Assembly: GCF_002101705.1 (NCBI RefSeq)
Contig: NZ_LQPC01000065.1
Coordinates: 62,001 to 126,000 of the forward strand
DNA: 64,000 bases
Origin: Mycolicibacterium iranicum
Lineage (GTDB): Bacteria; Actinomycetota; Actinomycetes; Mycobacteriales; Mycobacteriaceae
Reading direction: 5' to 3'
How positions within the stretch are numbered: position 1 is the first letter of the stretch; each line of letters opens with the position of its first letter. The position numbers and the translations under genes were made by a program. Positions 17,208-25,140 of this stretch are shown piece by piece. The notes beneath the pieces were generated by a model. It worked only from the letters and a program-made list of their open reading frames with translations, had not been told where the DNA came from and ran no database searches.

Positions 17208-17500
17208 ATCCGAGGCCCACCACCGAGGACGGGCACTACCTCGTCATCAATGGGCGTCGTTGGCGGGCAACGGATCCGGATATCCCCGAGGAACGCCGAG
17301 CCGAGCTGACCCGCATCCTGATGGCCTGGCGCCGGGAGGTGCGCCGCACCCGCGGCACCGACGACGAGGCACGCTCACGCGCAGGCGTCAACGCCGCCAA
17401 GATTGCGCTGGGCGAGCGCGGATCGCCACCATGGTGGGAGCAGACGGATGCGCAACGCCGCGCCCGATGGGAGGCTCACGTTCCCGCACCGGTTTCCTGA
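17204..17500 (+). CDS. small conserved hypothetical protein
   Basis: 98 residues, ATG 17204 overlapping the bluB stop (ATGA), so it is co-translated. It begins HYLVINGRRWRATDPDIPEERRAELTRILMAWRREVRR and ends with WWEQTDAQRRARWEAHV; rich in Arg and Trp, no signal peptide or membrane segment. I recognise the pattern as a widespread actinobacterial protein of unknown function. Its 3' end overlaps the convergent nei2 gene by 25 bases. A role in cobalamin synthesis is not implied beyond location. Confidence 0.75.
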   Translation: MNPRPTTEDGHYLVINGRRWRATDPDIPEERRAELTRILMAWRREVRRTRGTDDEARSRAGVNAAKIALGERGSPPWWEQTDAQRRARWEAHVPAPVS

Positions 17501-18288
17501 CCAGGTTGGCAGAAGGGACACCACCAGGTGCGGCGCCGCTCCGGGTCATTGGAAACCTCGGCGGCGACGCGCACCCGCGTCCCGCACCGCAGGCAGGGCC
17601 GGCCCGCCCGGCCTGCCACCCAATGGCTTTCGCCCTTGCGCCGGTTCCCGGTCGTCACCTGCATGGCGCCCGGCACGGTGGCCGAGTGGCGCAGCGCCCG
17701 CGCCCCCAGGGTCAGCAGCGCGTGGGCATCGACCGCCCCGACCGGCGTCCAGGGATTGTGCCCGCGCAGGAAGCACAGCTCGTTGGCCCAGAGATTGCCG
17801 AAGCCGGCCACGCACCTCTGATCGAGAAGGACGGCGACCAGGGGGCGATCCGGTTGGCTCGTCACACGCCGCACGGCCTCGGCGAGGTCCCAGTCGTCGC
17901 GCAGTGGGTCCGGGCCGAGATGACCGACGACGTCACGCTCGTCGGCGGTGCGCAGGAGATCGACGACGGGCAGGCTGATCCCGTAGGCGGCGGGACCGTC
18001 GGTGCGCAGGAGCACCCGCACGTCGGGCATCGTCTTGCGGGGCAGCCAGCGCCCCTCTGCTGAGATGGTCCACGACCCGGACATCCGAAGATGCGTGTGC
18101 AGCGTGAGACCCCCTGACAGCCGGGTGAGCAGGTGCTTGCCGTGGGTGTCGTGGGCGAGCACCGTGTGCCCGGCGAGGTTGTCGGTGGCGTGTCTGGGCA
18201 CGCGCAACTCGCCGCGTGTGAGGACGCGGTCCCGCAGAGCACGGTCGAGGCGGCGCGCCAGCGCGTAGACGGTGTCGCCCTCAGGCAC
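17476..18288 (-). CDS. nei2: endonuclease VIII-type DNA glycosylase/AP lyase Nei2
   Basis: 270 residues. It starts MPEGDTVYALARRL; Pro2 is the nucleophile and Glu3 the catalytic acid of the Fpg/Nei family, which removes oxidised bases and nicks the abasic site. The H2TH region is near VLLDQRCVAGFGNLWANELCFL, and the C-terminal zinc finger has C-x2-C (CLRCGTRV) and C-x2-C (WWCPFC). The sequence resembles M. tuberculosis Nei2 rather than Nei1. It overlaps the 98-residue gene at the 3' ends and is embedded in cob genes without evident functional link. Confidence 0.88.
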   Translation of the reverse strand: MPEGDTVYALARRLDRALRDRVLTRGELRVPRHATDNLAGHTVLAHDTHGKHLLTRLSGGLTLHTHLRMSGSWTISAEGRWLPRKTMPDVRVLLRTDGPAAYGISLPVVDLLRTADERDVVGHLGPDPLRDDWDLAEAVRRVTSQPDRPLVAVLLDQRCVAGFGNLWANELCFLRGHNPWTPVGAVDAHALLTLGARALRHSATVPGAMQVTTGNRRKGESHWVAGRAGRPCLRCGTRVRVAAEVSNDPERRRTWWCPFCQPGQETGAGT

Positions 18289-18300
18289 GGCCGCACGCCA

Positions 18301-18825
18301 TCAGAGGATGAGCACCCGGCCCGCGATCACGAGATGGACGTCCTCGCACACGGCAGCGACCCGCTGGTTGACGGTGCCGAGCAGGTCGCGGAACAGTACG
18401 CCGGACCGATGCGACGGCACCACACCCAAACCCACTTCGTTGGTCACGACGACGACGTCCCGTGCGCCGGATAGCGCATCGCACAGCGCTGCAGTCCCCT
18501 TCTCGACCTCACCGGAGGCGATTCCTGCGTCGGCCTCCCACAGCGCGCGTTCGTCCAGGACGGCGGTGAGCCATGTGCCGAGACAGTCGACGAGCACGGC
18601 ACCGCGCGCGTCTCGCACGGCGGCGGCGACGTCGGTGGTCTCTACGGTGTGCCAGTGCGCAGGTCGACGCGACCGGTGGTGGGCGACACGCGCGTCCCAG
18701 TCCGGATCGCTGCCGTCGGCGGGCCGGCCCGGCGCGGCATAGGTGACGTGTGCTGCGTTGTCGAGCAGCTGCTCGGCGTGCCGGGATTTACCGGAGCGGA
18801 CGCCGCCGGTGACGAGGATCTTCAC
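18301..18825 (-). CDS. cobU: adenosylcobinamide kinase/adenosylcobinamide-phosphate guanylyltransferase
   Basis: 174 residues. The N-terminal P-loop GGVRSGKS (7-14) marks the bifunctional enzyme that phosphorylates adenosylcobinamide and then adds GMP, preparing the nucleotide loop of cobalamin. Further blocks: THHRSRRP-like AHHRSRRPAHW with the histidine that becomes GMP-linked, and VDCLGTWLTAVL. It overlaps cobK by 4 bases (start) and lies 12 bases before the end of nei2. Length fits the family. Confidence 0.92.
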   Translation of the reverse strand: MKILVTGGVRSGKSRHAEQLLDNAAHVTYAAPGRPADGSDPDWDARVAHHRSRRPAHWHTVETTDVAAAVRDARGAVLVDCLGTWLTAVLDERALWEADAGIASGEVEKGTAALCDALSGARDVVVVTNEVGLGVVPSHRSGVLFRDLLGTVNQRVAAVCEDVHLVIAGRVLIL

Positions 18826-19568
18826 TCGGACACCCGGGCCAGGTCGTGCACCCAGGCTGCCGCCTCTGTGACATCGTGGACGGTCGGAACACCTGGCGCG
18901 CGGGCCGGGCGCCGCACGACGACGACGGGCACGCCCAACGATTCGGCGGCCGCCATCTTGGGCCAGGTGTGTTCGCCGCCAGAGTCTTTCGTGATGAGCA
19001 CATCGGTGTGGTGGTCACGCATCAGGTGCAGTTCGTCCGGCAGCGCATACGGTCCGCGACTGGTCAGCAATCGCCACGTCGCCGGCAGCGGCGTCTCCGG
19101 CGTCTGCACGACCCTCGCCAGCACTGAGTGGTGGCGCAGGTCGGGGATGAACCGGTCCATTTCTTGACGTCCCACGGTCAGAAAGGGCCGTCTGCCGAGC
19201 TTTGCGGCGGTGGCAGCGGCGTCGTCGTGACTGTCCACCCAGTGCCACGACGTGCTGGCGCGCGCGGCCCAACCGGGCCGTTCCAGCCGCAGCAGCGGTA
19301 CGCCGTCGGCGGTGCAGGCGGCGACGGCGTTGGCGGAGATGTTCCTGGCGAACGGATGCGTCGCGTCGACGACTGCGGCGTAATCCGCCAGTTCCATTCG
19401 CAGACCCTCGATCCCGCCGAAACCGCCGATGCGCACGTCCCCAACGGGCAGACGCGGGTCGGCGATCCGGCCGGCCAGCGACGACGTCACGTCGAGGCCG
19501 TCGGTGATGAGGACCTCGGCCAGTGCACGGGCCTCGGCGGTGCCGCCGAGAAGCAGGATCTTCGTCAC
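18822..19568 (-). CDS. cobK: precorrin-6A reductase
   Basis: 248 residues. NADPH-dependent enzyme reducing precorrin-6A to precorrin-6B. The N-terminus ILLLGGTAEARALAEVL is the nucleotide site, and VVDATHPFARNISANAVAAC (about 66-85) the substrate region characteristic of CobK/CbiJ. LITKDSGGEHTWPKMAAAESLGVPVVVVRRP near the end is also conserved. It overlaps cobQ and cobU by 4 bases each, making a translationally coupled cobQ-cobK-cobU set. Confidence 0.92.
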   Translation of the reverse strand: MTKILLLGGTAEARALAEVLITDGLDVTSSLAGRIADPRLPVGDVRIGGFGGIEGLRMELADYAAVVDATHPFARNISANAVAACTADGVPLLRLERPGWAARASTSWHWVDSHDDAAATAAKLGRRPFLTVGRQEMDRFIPDLRHHSVLARVVQTPETPLPATWRLLTSRGPYALPDELHLMRDHHTDVLITKDSGGEHTWPKMAAAESLGVPVVVVRRPARAPGVPTVHDVTEAAAWVHDLARVSE

Positions 19569-21037
19569 GGCGCACCCGGCGGGAGGAACGGAAGATTCTC
19601 TGGCGCACCATGTTCGGCGATTTCGAGAAGCGCGCCGACGTCGAGGCTCTGCTCGACGAGGTCCCCGAGAAGGTCGAGGCGGTTCTCCCTGGCTTCTGCG
19701 AACGAGACAGCTGACGGCGCCAGACCGAGGGTTTCACACAGGAAGTGGGACCGAAGCTCGTCACCCTCCAGAGCGCCGTGCCACATCGTGCCGAACACCT
19801 GACCCGATCGCGCCCCGCCGAGGAACTGCTCCCCGTCGTGCACGGTGACGCGGCCGTGGTGGATCTCGTACCCGGCGGCAGTCGTGCCGCGCCAACTCCC
19901 CTCAGGAAGCCGAAGGCTCTTCTCCGCAACGAAATCCGTTTCGACGTCCAGCAATCCGAGTCCGTCGACTTCGGACGGCGCACCCTCGACACCGTGCGGG
20001 TCACGGATGACCCGGCCGAGCATCTGGAAGCCACCGCAGATGCCGAGCACCGGCTTTCCTGCCGCGGCGTGTGCGAGTACGGCGCGGTCCAGTCCTCGCG
20101 ACCGTAACCATGCCAGGTCGGAGATCGTGGCCCGCGTGCCGGGCAGCACCAGCAGGTCGGCGTCTGCCAGCGCGCTCGGGTGCGAGGCGAAGACGACGTC
20201 GAGGTCGGGTTCCAGGCCGAGCGCGTCGACGTCGGTGAAGTTGCTGATGCGCGGAAGCCGCACCACGGCGACGCGACGAGCGCCATTCTGCGTGGCTCGG
20301 CGGCCCTGCAGATCGAGCGCGTCCTCGGAATCGAGCCACACATCGGGATGCCAGGGCAGGGTTCCGTAAACCTTTCTGCCGCTCAGACGTTCGAGGTCAC
20401 GCAGACCCGGCGTCAGTAGCTCGAGGTTTCCGCGGAACTTGTTCACGATGAAACCGGCGACCAGCGCCTGATCTTCCGGCGAGAGCAGCGCGACAGTGCC
20501 GAAGAACGCGGCGAAGACGCCGCCGCGGTCGATGTCACCCACGACGAGGGTCGCGAGACCGGCATGGCGAGCCAGCCCTAGGTTGACGTAATCGCCTGCG
20601 CGAAGGTTGATCTCGGTGGGGCTTCCCGCGCCCTCGGCAATGACGATGTCGTATCGCGCCGTGAGATCGTCGAACGCGCTGTGAGCGGCTTCGGCCAGCG
20701 CGCGGCGGCCCTCCAGCCAATCCGACGACGACACATGGCCCCACGGCCGTCCCATCAGGACGACGTGGCTGCGCTGATCGCTACCGGGTTTGAGGAGGAC
20801 GGGATTCATCGCCGGTTCCGGGATCGCCCGCGCGGCGAGCGCCTGAACCCATTGGGCGCGGCCGATTTCCACACCGATACCGTCGGGGCCGCGGCACACC
20901 ATCGAATTGTTCGACATGTTCTGCGCCTTGTACGGCGCGACCTTGAGACCGCGTCGCGCCAACGCCCGGCACAGACCCGCAGTGACCGTGGTCTTGCCGG
21001 CATCACTGGTGGTGCCGGCGATCAGCAGCCCCGTCAT
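19565..21037 (-). CDS. cobQ: cobyric acid synthase (glutamine-hydrolysing)
   Basis: 490 residues from ATG 21037; upstream codons in frame overlap cobF and lack family similarity. The N-terminal dethiobiotin-synthetase-like ATPase shows GTTSDAGKTTVTAGLCRAL, and MSNNSMV and EGAGSPTEINLR follow. The C-terminal class I glutaminase has the nucleophile in LGICGGFQMLG (around residue 330) and the histidine in TMWHGALEGDELR. The enzyme amidates positions b, d, e and g of adenosylcobyrinic acid a,c-diamide. Overlaps cobF and cobK by 4 bases each. Confidence 0.95.
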   Translation of the reverse strand: MTGLLIAGTTSDAGKTTVTAGLCRALARRGLKVAPYKAQNMSNNSMVCRGPDGIGVEIGRAQWVQALAARAIPEPAMNPVLLKPGSDQRSHVVLMGRPWGHVSSSDWLEGRRALAEAAHSAFDDLTARYDIVIAEGAGSPTEINLRAGDYVNLGLARHAGLATLVVGDIDRGGVFAAFFGTVALLSPEDQALVAGFIVNKFRGNLELLTPGLRDLERLSGRKVYGTLPWHPDVWLDSEDALDLQGRRATQNGARRVAVVRLPRISNFTDVDALGLEPDLDVVFASHPSALADADLLVLPGTRATISDLAWLRSRGLDRAVLAHAAAGKPVLGICGGFQMLGRVIRDPHGVEGAPSEVDGLGLLDVETDFVAEKSLRLPEGSWRGTTAAGYEIHHGRVTVHDGEQFLGGARSGQVFGTMWHGALEGDELRSHFLCETLGLAPSAVSFAEARENRLDLLGDLVEQSLDVGALLEIAEHGAPENLPFLPPGAP

Positions 21038-21813
21038 CGGTTCGCCCTCACGAGGAAAACATCCATGACCCAGCCGTCGCGCGCTTGCGCATCGGCGCGC
21101 GCCTGGGCGATGGCGGGCAATGTGTCGCCCAGCCGTCCGCTGAGCAATCGCTCGCCCGCGGCACCGAGGTTGGCGCCCCACCAGATGGTCCAGTCCTGCA
21201 GACCGCTGAAATCGATGCGCTCCGGTGGCGGGTTGAGCATCGCGACGATGTTGTCCTGGCCCGCCGCGACGGCTCCCTGCAGCCGGCGCCCCGTCGTGAC
21301 GTGCACAGGCTTGCCGACGTCGTGCAGCACGATGCGGTGCCGGGCGGCCAGCAGCTGCGGTGCACTGATGCCCGCCAGCACGTCGTAGTCGAGGTCAACA
21401 GATCGCGGCGCCAGCAGGGTCCTCACCTTGTCGACGATGCGGATCGTCGAGTCGTACAGCGACGGATCGCCCCACACCAGGAACGCGGCCGTCCCGCCCC
21501 GGTCTGCAAGCACGTCCGCGTACTGGGCCGCCCGGGCGTCATGCCAGTCGGATACCGCGGATTCGTATCCGGCGGTGGTGAGTCCGGCCGAGCGGTCGCG
21601 TCGGGGGTCGGGCAGCTGGACGAGTTCGGCGGGCCCGTTCCGGCCGGGATGGGCCTGCAGGATCTGCCTGCGCACCGCGAGCAGCCGGTCGTCATCGGAC
21701 TTCTCGGCGGCGAGTACGTAGTCGACGGTGCGCAGGGCGTCGGCAACCTCGGGGGTGACGTGCTGCGGACCCATGCCGACGCCGAGGATCCTGACCCTGA
21801 CCGGCGTGCCCAT
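21034..21813 (-). CDS. cobF: precorrin-6A synthase (deacetylating)
   Basis: 259 residues. Tetrapyrrole methylase that methylates C1 of precorrin-5 with loss of acetate, a step found only in the aerobic pathway. RILGVGMGPQHVTPEVADAL is the N-terminal SAM loop, FLVWGDPSLYDSTIRIV the second conserved loop, and DYDVLAGISAPQLLAARHRI the third. It is first in the cobF-cobQ-cobK-cobU set and no riboswitch is seen before it. Its start faces the end of lysG, 24 bases away. Confidence 0.93.
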   Translation of the reverse strand: MGTPVRVRILGVGMGPQHVTPEVADALRTVDYVLAAEKSDDDRLLAVRRQILQAHPGRNGPAELVQLPDPRRDRSAGLTTAGYESAVSDWHDARAAQYADVLADRGGTAAFLVWGDPSLYDSTIRIVDKVRTLLAPRSVDLDYDVLAGISAPQLLAARHRIVLHDVGKPVHVTTGRRLQGAVAAGQDNIVAMLNPPPERIDFSGLQDWTIWWGANLGAAGERLLSGRLGDTLPAIAQARADAQARDGWVMDVFLVRANR

Positions 21814-21837
21814 AACAGCGATTGTCCCTGGCGGTCG

Positions 21838-22707
21838 TCACGGTCCGCGGAGCAGGCCCGCGGCCGCGGATTCGACGGCGTCGGTCACCTCGGTGACGGT
21901 GGCGCTGTCGAGCTTCCAGCACTGCCAGTACAGGGGCACATCCAGGTGGTGGTCGGAAATCGGGACGAATGATTTGTCGATCAGCGAGATCGGGTACATG
22001 CCCCAGCCCAGGCCGGCGTGCACCGCTGCGCCGAAGCCCGCCGCGGTCGGGATGTAGTGGATAGGCCGTCGGACGTCTGTCCGAAATACCTTGCGTAGCA
22101 ACTGGTCCTGCAATGCATCGGCTCTGTTCCACGCCAGCGACGGAGCCCGGGCCGCGGCCTCGCGGGTGAAGCCGTCGGGCAGGAAGCGTTCGGCGAACGC
22201 GGGTGTGGCCACGGGCAGGTAGCGCATCACGCCCAGCGGCTTGACGCGACACCCGCCGACCGGTCTGCGTTCGGTGGTGACGGCTCCCATCACGACGCCT
22301 TCGCGCAGCAGCCGCGCGGAGTGGTCCTGATCCTCGATGCGGACATCGAACAGGACGTGGGGCAGCCGCTCGAACACCTCGGTGAACCACGTGGCCATCG
22401 AATCGGCATTGACGGCCAGAGCCACCCGGGGCGATTCCGAGGTGCCACCTCGCATCTCGGCCAGCGCTTCCGATTCCAGAAGTGCCATCTGCGCCGCCAA
22501 CCGCAGTAGGGGTGCACCCGCCGCGGTCGCGACACAGGGCTTCTCACGCAGCACCAGAACCTGGCCGACCCGCTGTTCGAGGGCCTTGATGCGCTGACTG
22601 ATCGCCGACGGGGTCACGTGCAGGCGCTCGGCGGCGGCATCGAAGCTGCCGGACTCGACCACCGCCGAAAGCGCGGCCAGTTGGCCGGAGTCGAGCTGGC
22701 CCGTCAC
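21838..22707 (-). CDS. lysG: LysG/ArgP-type LysR regulator
   Basis: 289 residues from GTG 22707. The HTH region reads LAALSAVVESGSFDAAAERLHVTPSAISQRIKALEQRVGQVLV (in part), which is the ArgP/LysG branch; these proteins activate a LysE-family exporter in response to lysine or arginine. In mycobacteria as I know them, lysG lies head-to-head with lysE; here the probable lysE is 16.5 kb away at 39179, and an unrelated monooxygenase gene lies upstream on the same strand. An A/T-rich patch with TGATGCTAATCCA lies at about 22712-22724. Confidence 0.9.
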   Translation of the reverse strand: MTGQLDSGQLAALSAVVESGSFDAAAERLHVTPSAISQRIKALEQRVGQVLVLREKPCVATAAGAPLLRLAAQMALLESEALAEMRGGTSESPRVALAVNADSMATWFTEVFERLPHVLFDVRIEDQDHSARLLREGVVMGAVTTERRPVGGCRVKPLGVMRYLPVATPAFAERFLPDGFTREAAARAPSLAWNRADALQDQLLRKVFRTDVRRPIHYIPTAAGFGAAVHAGLGWGMYPISLIDKSFVPISDHHLDVPLYWQCWKLDSATVTEVTDAVESAAAGLLRGP

Positions 22708-22784
22708 ATCAGTGATGCTAATCCAAGCCGCAAATTTTGAGCAAAACTGAATTGACCGACCGCGGCTGGCAAAGGTCGTGAATG

Positions 22785-24263
22785 TCATCGACTCACCTGC
22801 TCCCAGTACCCCTGTTCTCGCGGTGTCATCTGGTTCGAGGTGATCGCGCCGAACGCTGCTGCATCACGGGCGAACATCTCAGCGGCTTCGGGAAGCGCAT
22901 CGGGGCCCTCCAGCCGGAAGCTGCTGGGAGCAAGGGGGCCGAACAGAAGGGCGCGGCGAAGGTCCGGCCACGCATCGAGGTGTGGCTCGCATCCGGCAGC
23001 CCGCGCGAATGTCAACGCCGCCAGATTCATTCGCGTCTTCTGAGGCATCCCGCGGCGCATGCGATAGGCCTCGACGGCATCGCGCTGGTGTGACGGGTCG
23101 GGCGCCGGTATCGCGCCACCCCATGTGTATGCGATCCAGCGCGCCTGCAGTTCAAGCGGTACGAAGTACCCGCCCGACTGATCCCACATCCCGACGAAGG
23201 CGAGCCCGGGAAGGTCGGGATGGAATGTGTAGCGGTCGGCGTCGAGATGGACCGCGTCGACGTCGACCGTCCTGGCGATGTCGACGCTGAGGAACGGAAG
23301 GTCGAGCCGGAAGCCGGTGCCGAACACGATCGCGTCGAACGGCTCGGTGCTGCCGTCGCTGAACACGACATCGTGCCCCGACACCGAGTGGACCCAGGGC
23401 CGGACCATGATCCGGCCCTCGGCGACCAGCGGCAGGTACTGCTGGCTCAGCGTCACTCCCGCGGCGAACAGGGACGGGCCGGGGTACGGCGCTCCGTATT
23501 GTTCGGGGCTGCCGCCCGCCTCGACGACGATCTCACGCAGCTGTCGATCAACCTCAGCCGGCGGCAGCACCTTGTTGGCCAGCACGCCGTACCTGGTGAA
23601 AATCCGGTGATCCGAAGGCACGCCCGCGGCGAACTTCGGCAGCACGTACCGCTGCCTGCGTTGCGTGACGACAACTCGGGCCGCACCACTGTGGGCCAGT
23701 TCCGACGCGATCTCCAGTGCGCTCACCGCGGCACCCGCGACCAGTACGCGCTTGTCTCGGTAGCTGTCGGCGCCACGGAACTGGAAGGTCGTGGCGACAC
23801 CGTGGGACCCGGTGAACGTGTCGAGCCCGGGCACGTCAGGCACGACCGGCGCATGAAATCGGCCACTGGCCACCACCACCTTGTCGAAGAGCTCGGTCGC
23901 GCCTTCGCACTCGACAGCCCAATGCGTTCCCTGGCGACTGATACGGGTAACTCTGGTGGACAGTCGAATTCGACGTTCGAGATCGAACATCGCGGCGTAC
24001 CGCCGCAGATAGTCCAACACGTCTTCGTTCGGCAGGAACGTGCGGTTATCGTCGTGAGCGAGGTCGCTGAAGGCCGTCAGGATGCGGCTGGTGTTGGTGT
24101 GCATCCCGGGCCAGACCCCGCTGATATCCTGCAAACCCGTCCATTGGCCGCCCAGCGTCGGTGCCTGCTCGAAAAGCGTCGGTTCGAAACCCCGGCTCAA
24201 CAGCCACCGAGCCGAGATGAGTCCTCCGGGCCCGGCGCCGATCACCGCCACGCGTTGCGCCAC
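22785..24263 (-). CDS. flavin-containing monooxygenase-like oxidoreductase
   Basis: 492 residues. FAD-binding GAGPGG near residues 9-14 and a second dinucleotide loop around residue 170 (VLVAGAAVSALEIASELA; the usual G-x-G-x-x-G is altered to GAAVSA). VFGTGFRLDLPF is the late FATG-like motif. The FMO identification motif is only partly present (FTGSHGVATTFQF), so it may be an N- or S-oxygenating monooxygenase or a relative; the substrate is unknown. It is in the same direction as lysG, 77 bases before it, and no neighbour suggests a pathway. Confidence 0.82.
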   Translation of the reverse strand: MAQRVAVIGAGPGGLISARWLLSRGFEPTLFEQAPTLGGQWTGLQDISGVWPGMHTNTSRILTAFSDLAHDDNRTFLPNEDVLDYLRRYAAMFDLERRIRLSTRVTRISRQGTHWAVECEGATELFDKVVVASGRFHAPVVPDVPGLDTFTGSHGVATTFQFRGADSYRDKRVLVAGAAVSALEIASELAHSGAARVVVTQRRQRYVLPKFAAGVPSDHRIFTRYGVLANKVLPPAEVDRQLREIVVEAGGSPEQYGAPYPGPSLFAAGVTLSQQYLPLVAEGRIMVRPWVHSVSGHDVVFSDGSTEPFDAIVFGTGFRLDLPFLSVDIARTVDVDAVHLDADRYTFHPDLPGLAFVGMWDQSGGYFVPLELQARWIAYTWGGAIPAPDPSHQRDAVEAYRMRRGMPQKTRMNLAALTFARAAGCEPHLDAWPDLRRALLFGPLAPSSFRLEGPDALPEAAEMFARDAAAFGAITSNQMTPREQGYWEQVSR

Positions 24264-24308
24264 GTGGGCACTGTCGCACGGTGGCGATCCCGCGGGCGGT
24301 GATTCGCG

Positions 24309-25022
24309 TCAGCCGACCTCGGCCGACGTGTTACGGATCACCTCTGATGGGCTTTGCGCGGGGATCTTGCCTGCCACAAAGTTCGCCGCCTGCTGCGCGA
24401 AGCCTGCCTGCACGTACTGGCTGTGTGCCGGCCGGTCGTCGCCGGCAGAACACACCGGGTCGGCACCGTTGCACAGGTCGATCGTCTTGGACCCGTAGAG
24501 CGGACTGATGGCGGTGAGCGGCCGGCCGATCTTGTTGGACGGATTGCCGAAGACCGCGACTGCGTCGACATGGCCGGCAACCGCCGGCGGCATGGGGCGG
24601 CCGAATCCAAAGGCGGCGCCGGGATCTGCAGTGATCAAGTCCACAACTGCAGCACCCTGCGAGTACCCACCGACCACGATGCTGGTGTCGGGGCATGCGG
24701 CCGCGGTGGCCTGAATGTGTGCGCTGGCATCGTCGGCACCGGCCGGAGCGGATTGCAGAAAGTCGTATGAGGCAGGGTAATTCACGGCGTACACGCTGAC
24801 GGTACGGCCACCGAGGGCGTTCTGCAGGTCGTCGACGAATGCTTGCCCGACGAGGCCGAGCCCCGCGGGTTCGGCCGTGCCGCGCGCGAACACCACTTCC
24901 ACGTCGGAACAGGACTCGGCGGCCTGGGCGCTGGCGGCACCCGGGCCGAGCAGGCCCGCAGCGGCAACACCGCCCACACCAGCCATGATCAGAGTACGTC
25001 GGACAGAACGGCGATCGGACAT
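24309..25022 (-). CDS. secreted cutinase-family esterase
   Basis: 237 residues from ATG 25022, which follows AGGAGAAG. A twin-arginine-like start (DRRSVRRTLIMAGVGG) leads to an alanine-rich signal peptide ending near SAQAAES. The mature enzyme has the cutinase hallmarks: VVFARGTAEPAGLG, nucleophile Ser121 in GGYSQGA, Asp188 in CNGADPVC and His200 in AHSQY, with cysteine pairs expected to be disulfides. Such mycobacterial enzymes cleave ester or phospholipid bonds outside the cell. It lies 45 bases after the monooxygenase start and 118 bases before the next hydrolase, all on one strand. Confidence 0.92.
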   Translation of the reverse strand: MSDRRSVRRTLIMAGVGGVAAAGLLGPGAASAQAAESCSDVEVVFARGTAEPAGLGLVGQAFVDDLQNALGGRTVSVYAVNYPASYDFLQSAPAGADDASAHIQATAAACPDTSIVVGGYSQGAAVVDLITADPGAAFGFGRPMPPAVAGHVDAVAVFGNPSNKIGRPLTAISPLYGSKTIDLCNGADPVCSAGDDRPAHSQYVQAGFAQQAANFVAGKIPAQSPSEVIRNTSAEVG

Positions 25023-25140
25023 GAACTTCTCCTCAGTCGGGGCCGCTCCGGCGGCGTTATCAAGTGGAATGTCTGGAGTACTGAAGAAAATTCCACCCGA
25101 CTCCGAGGAGTTAGCCAATGGTGGCTAGCACCCAACCCGG

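Noticed and set aside
17204..17500. Overlap of the 98-residue gene with nei2 taken as a sign that one is false
   Set aside because: Both frames show family-type sequence; the overlap is only 25 bases at converging 3' ends, which is tolerable in compact genomes.
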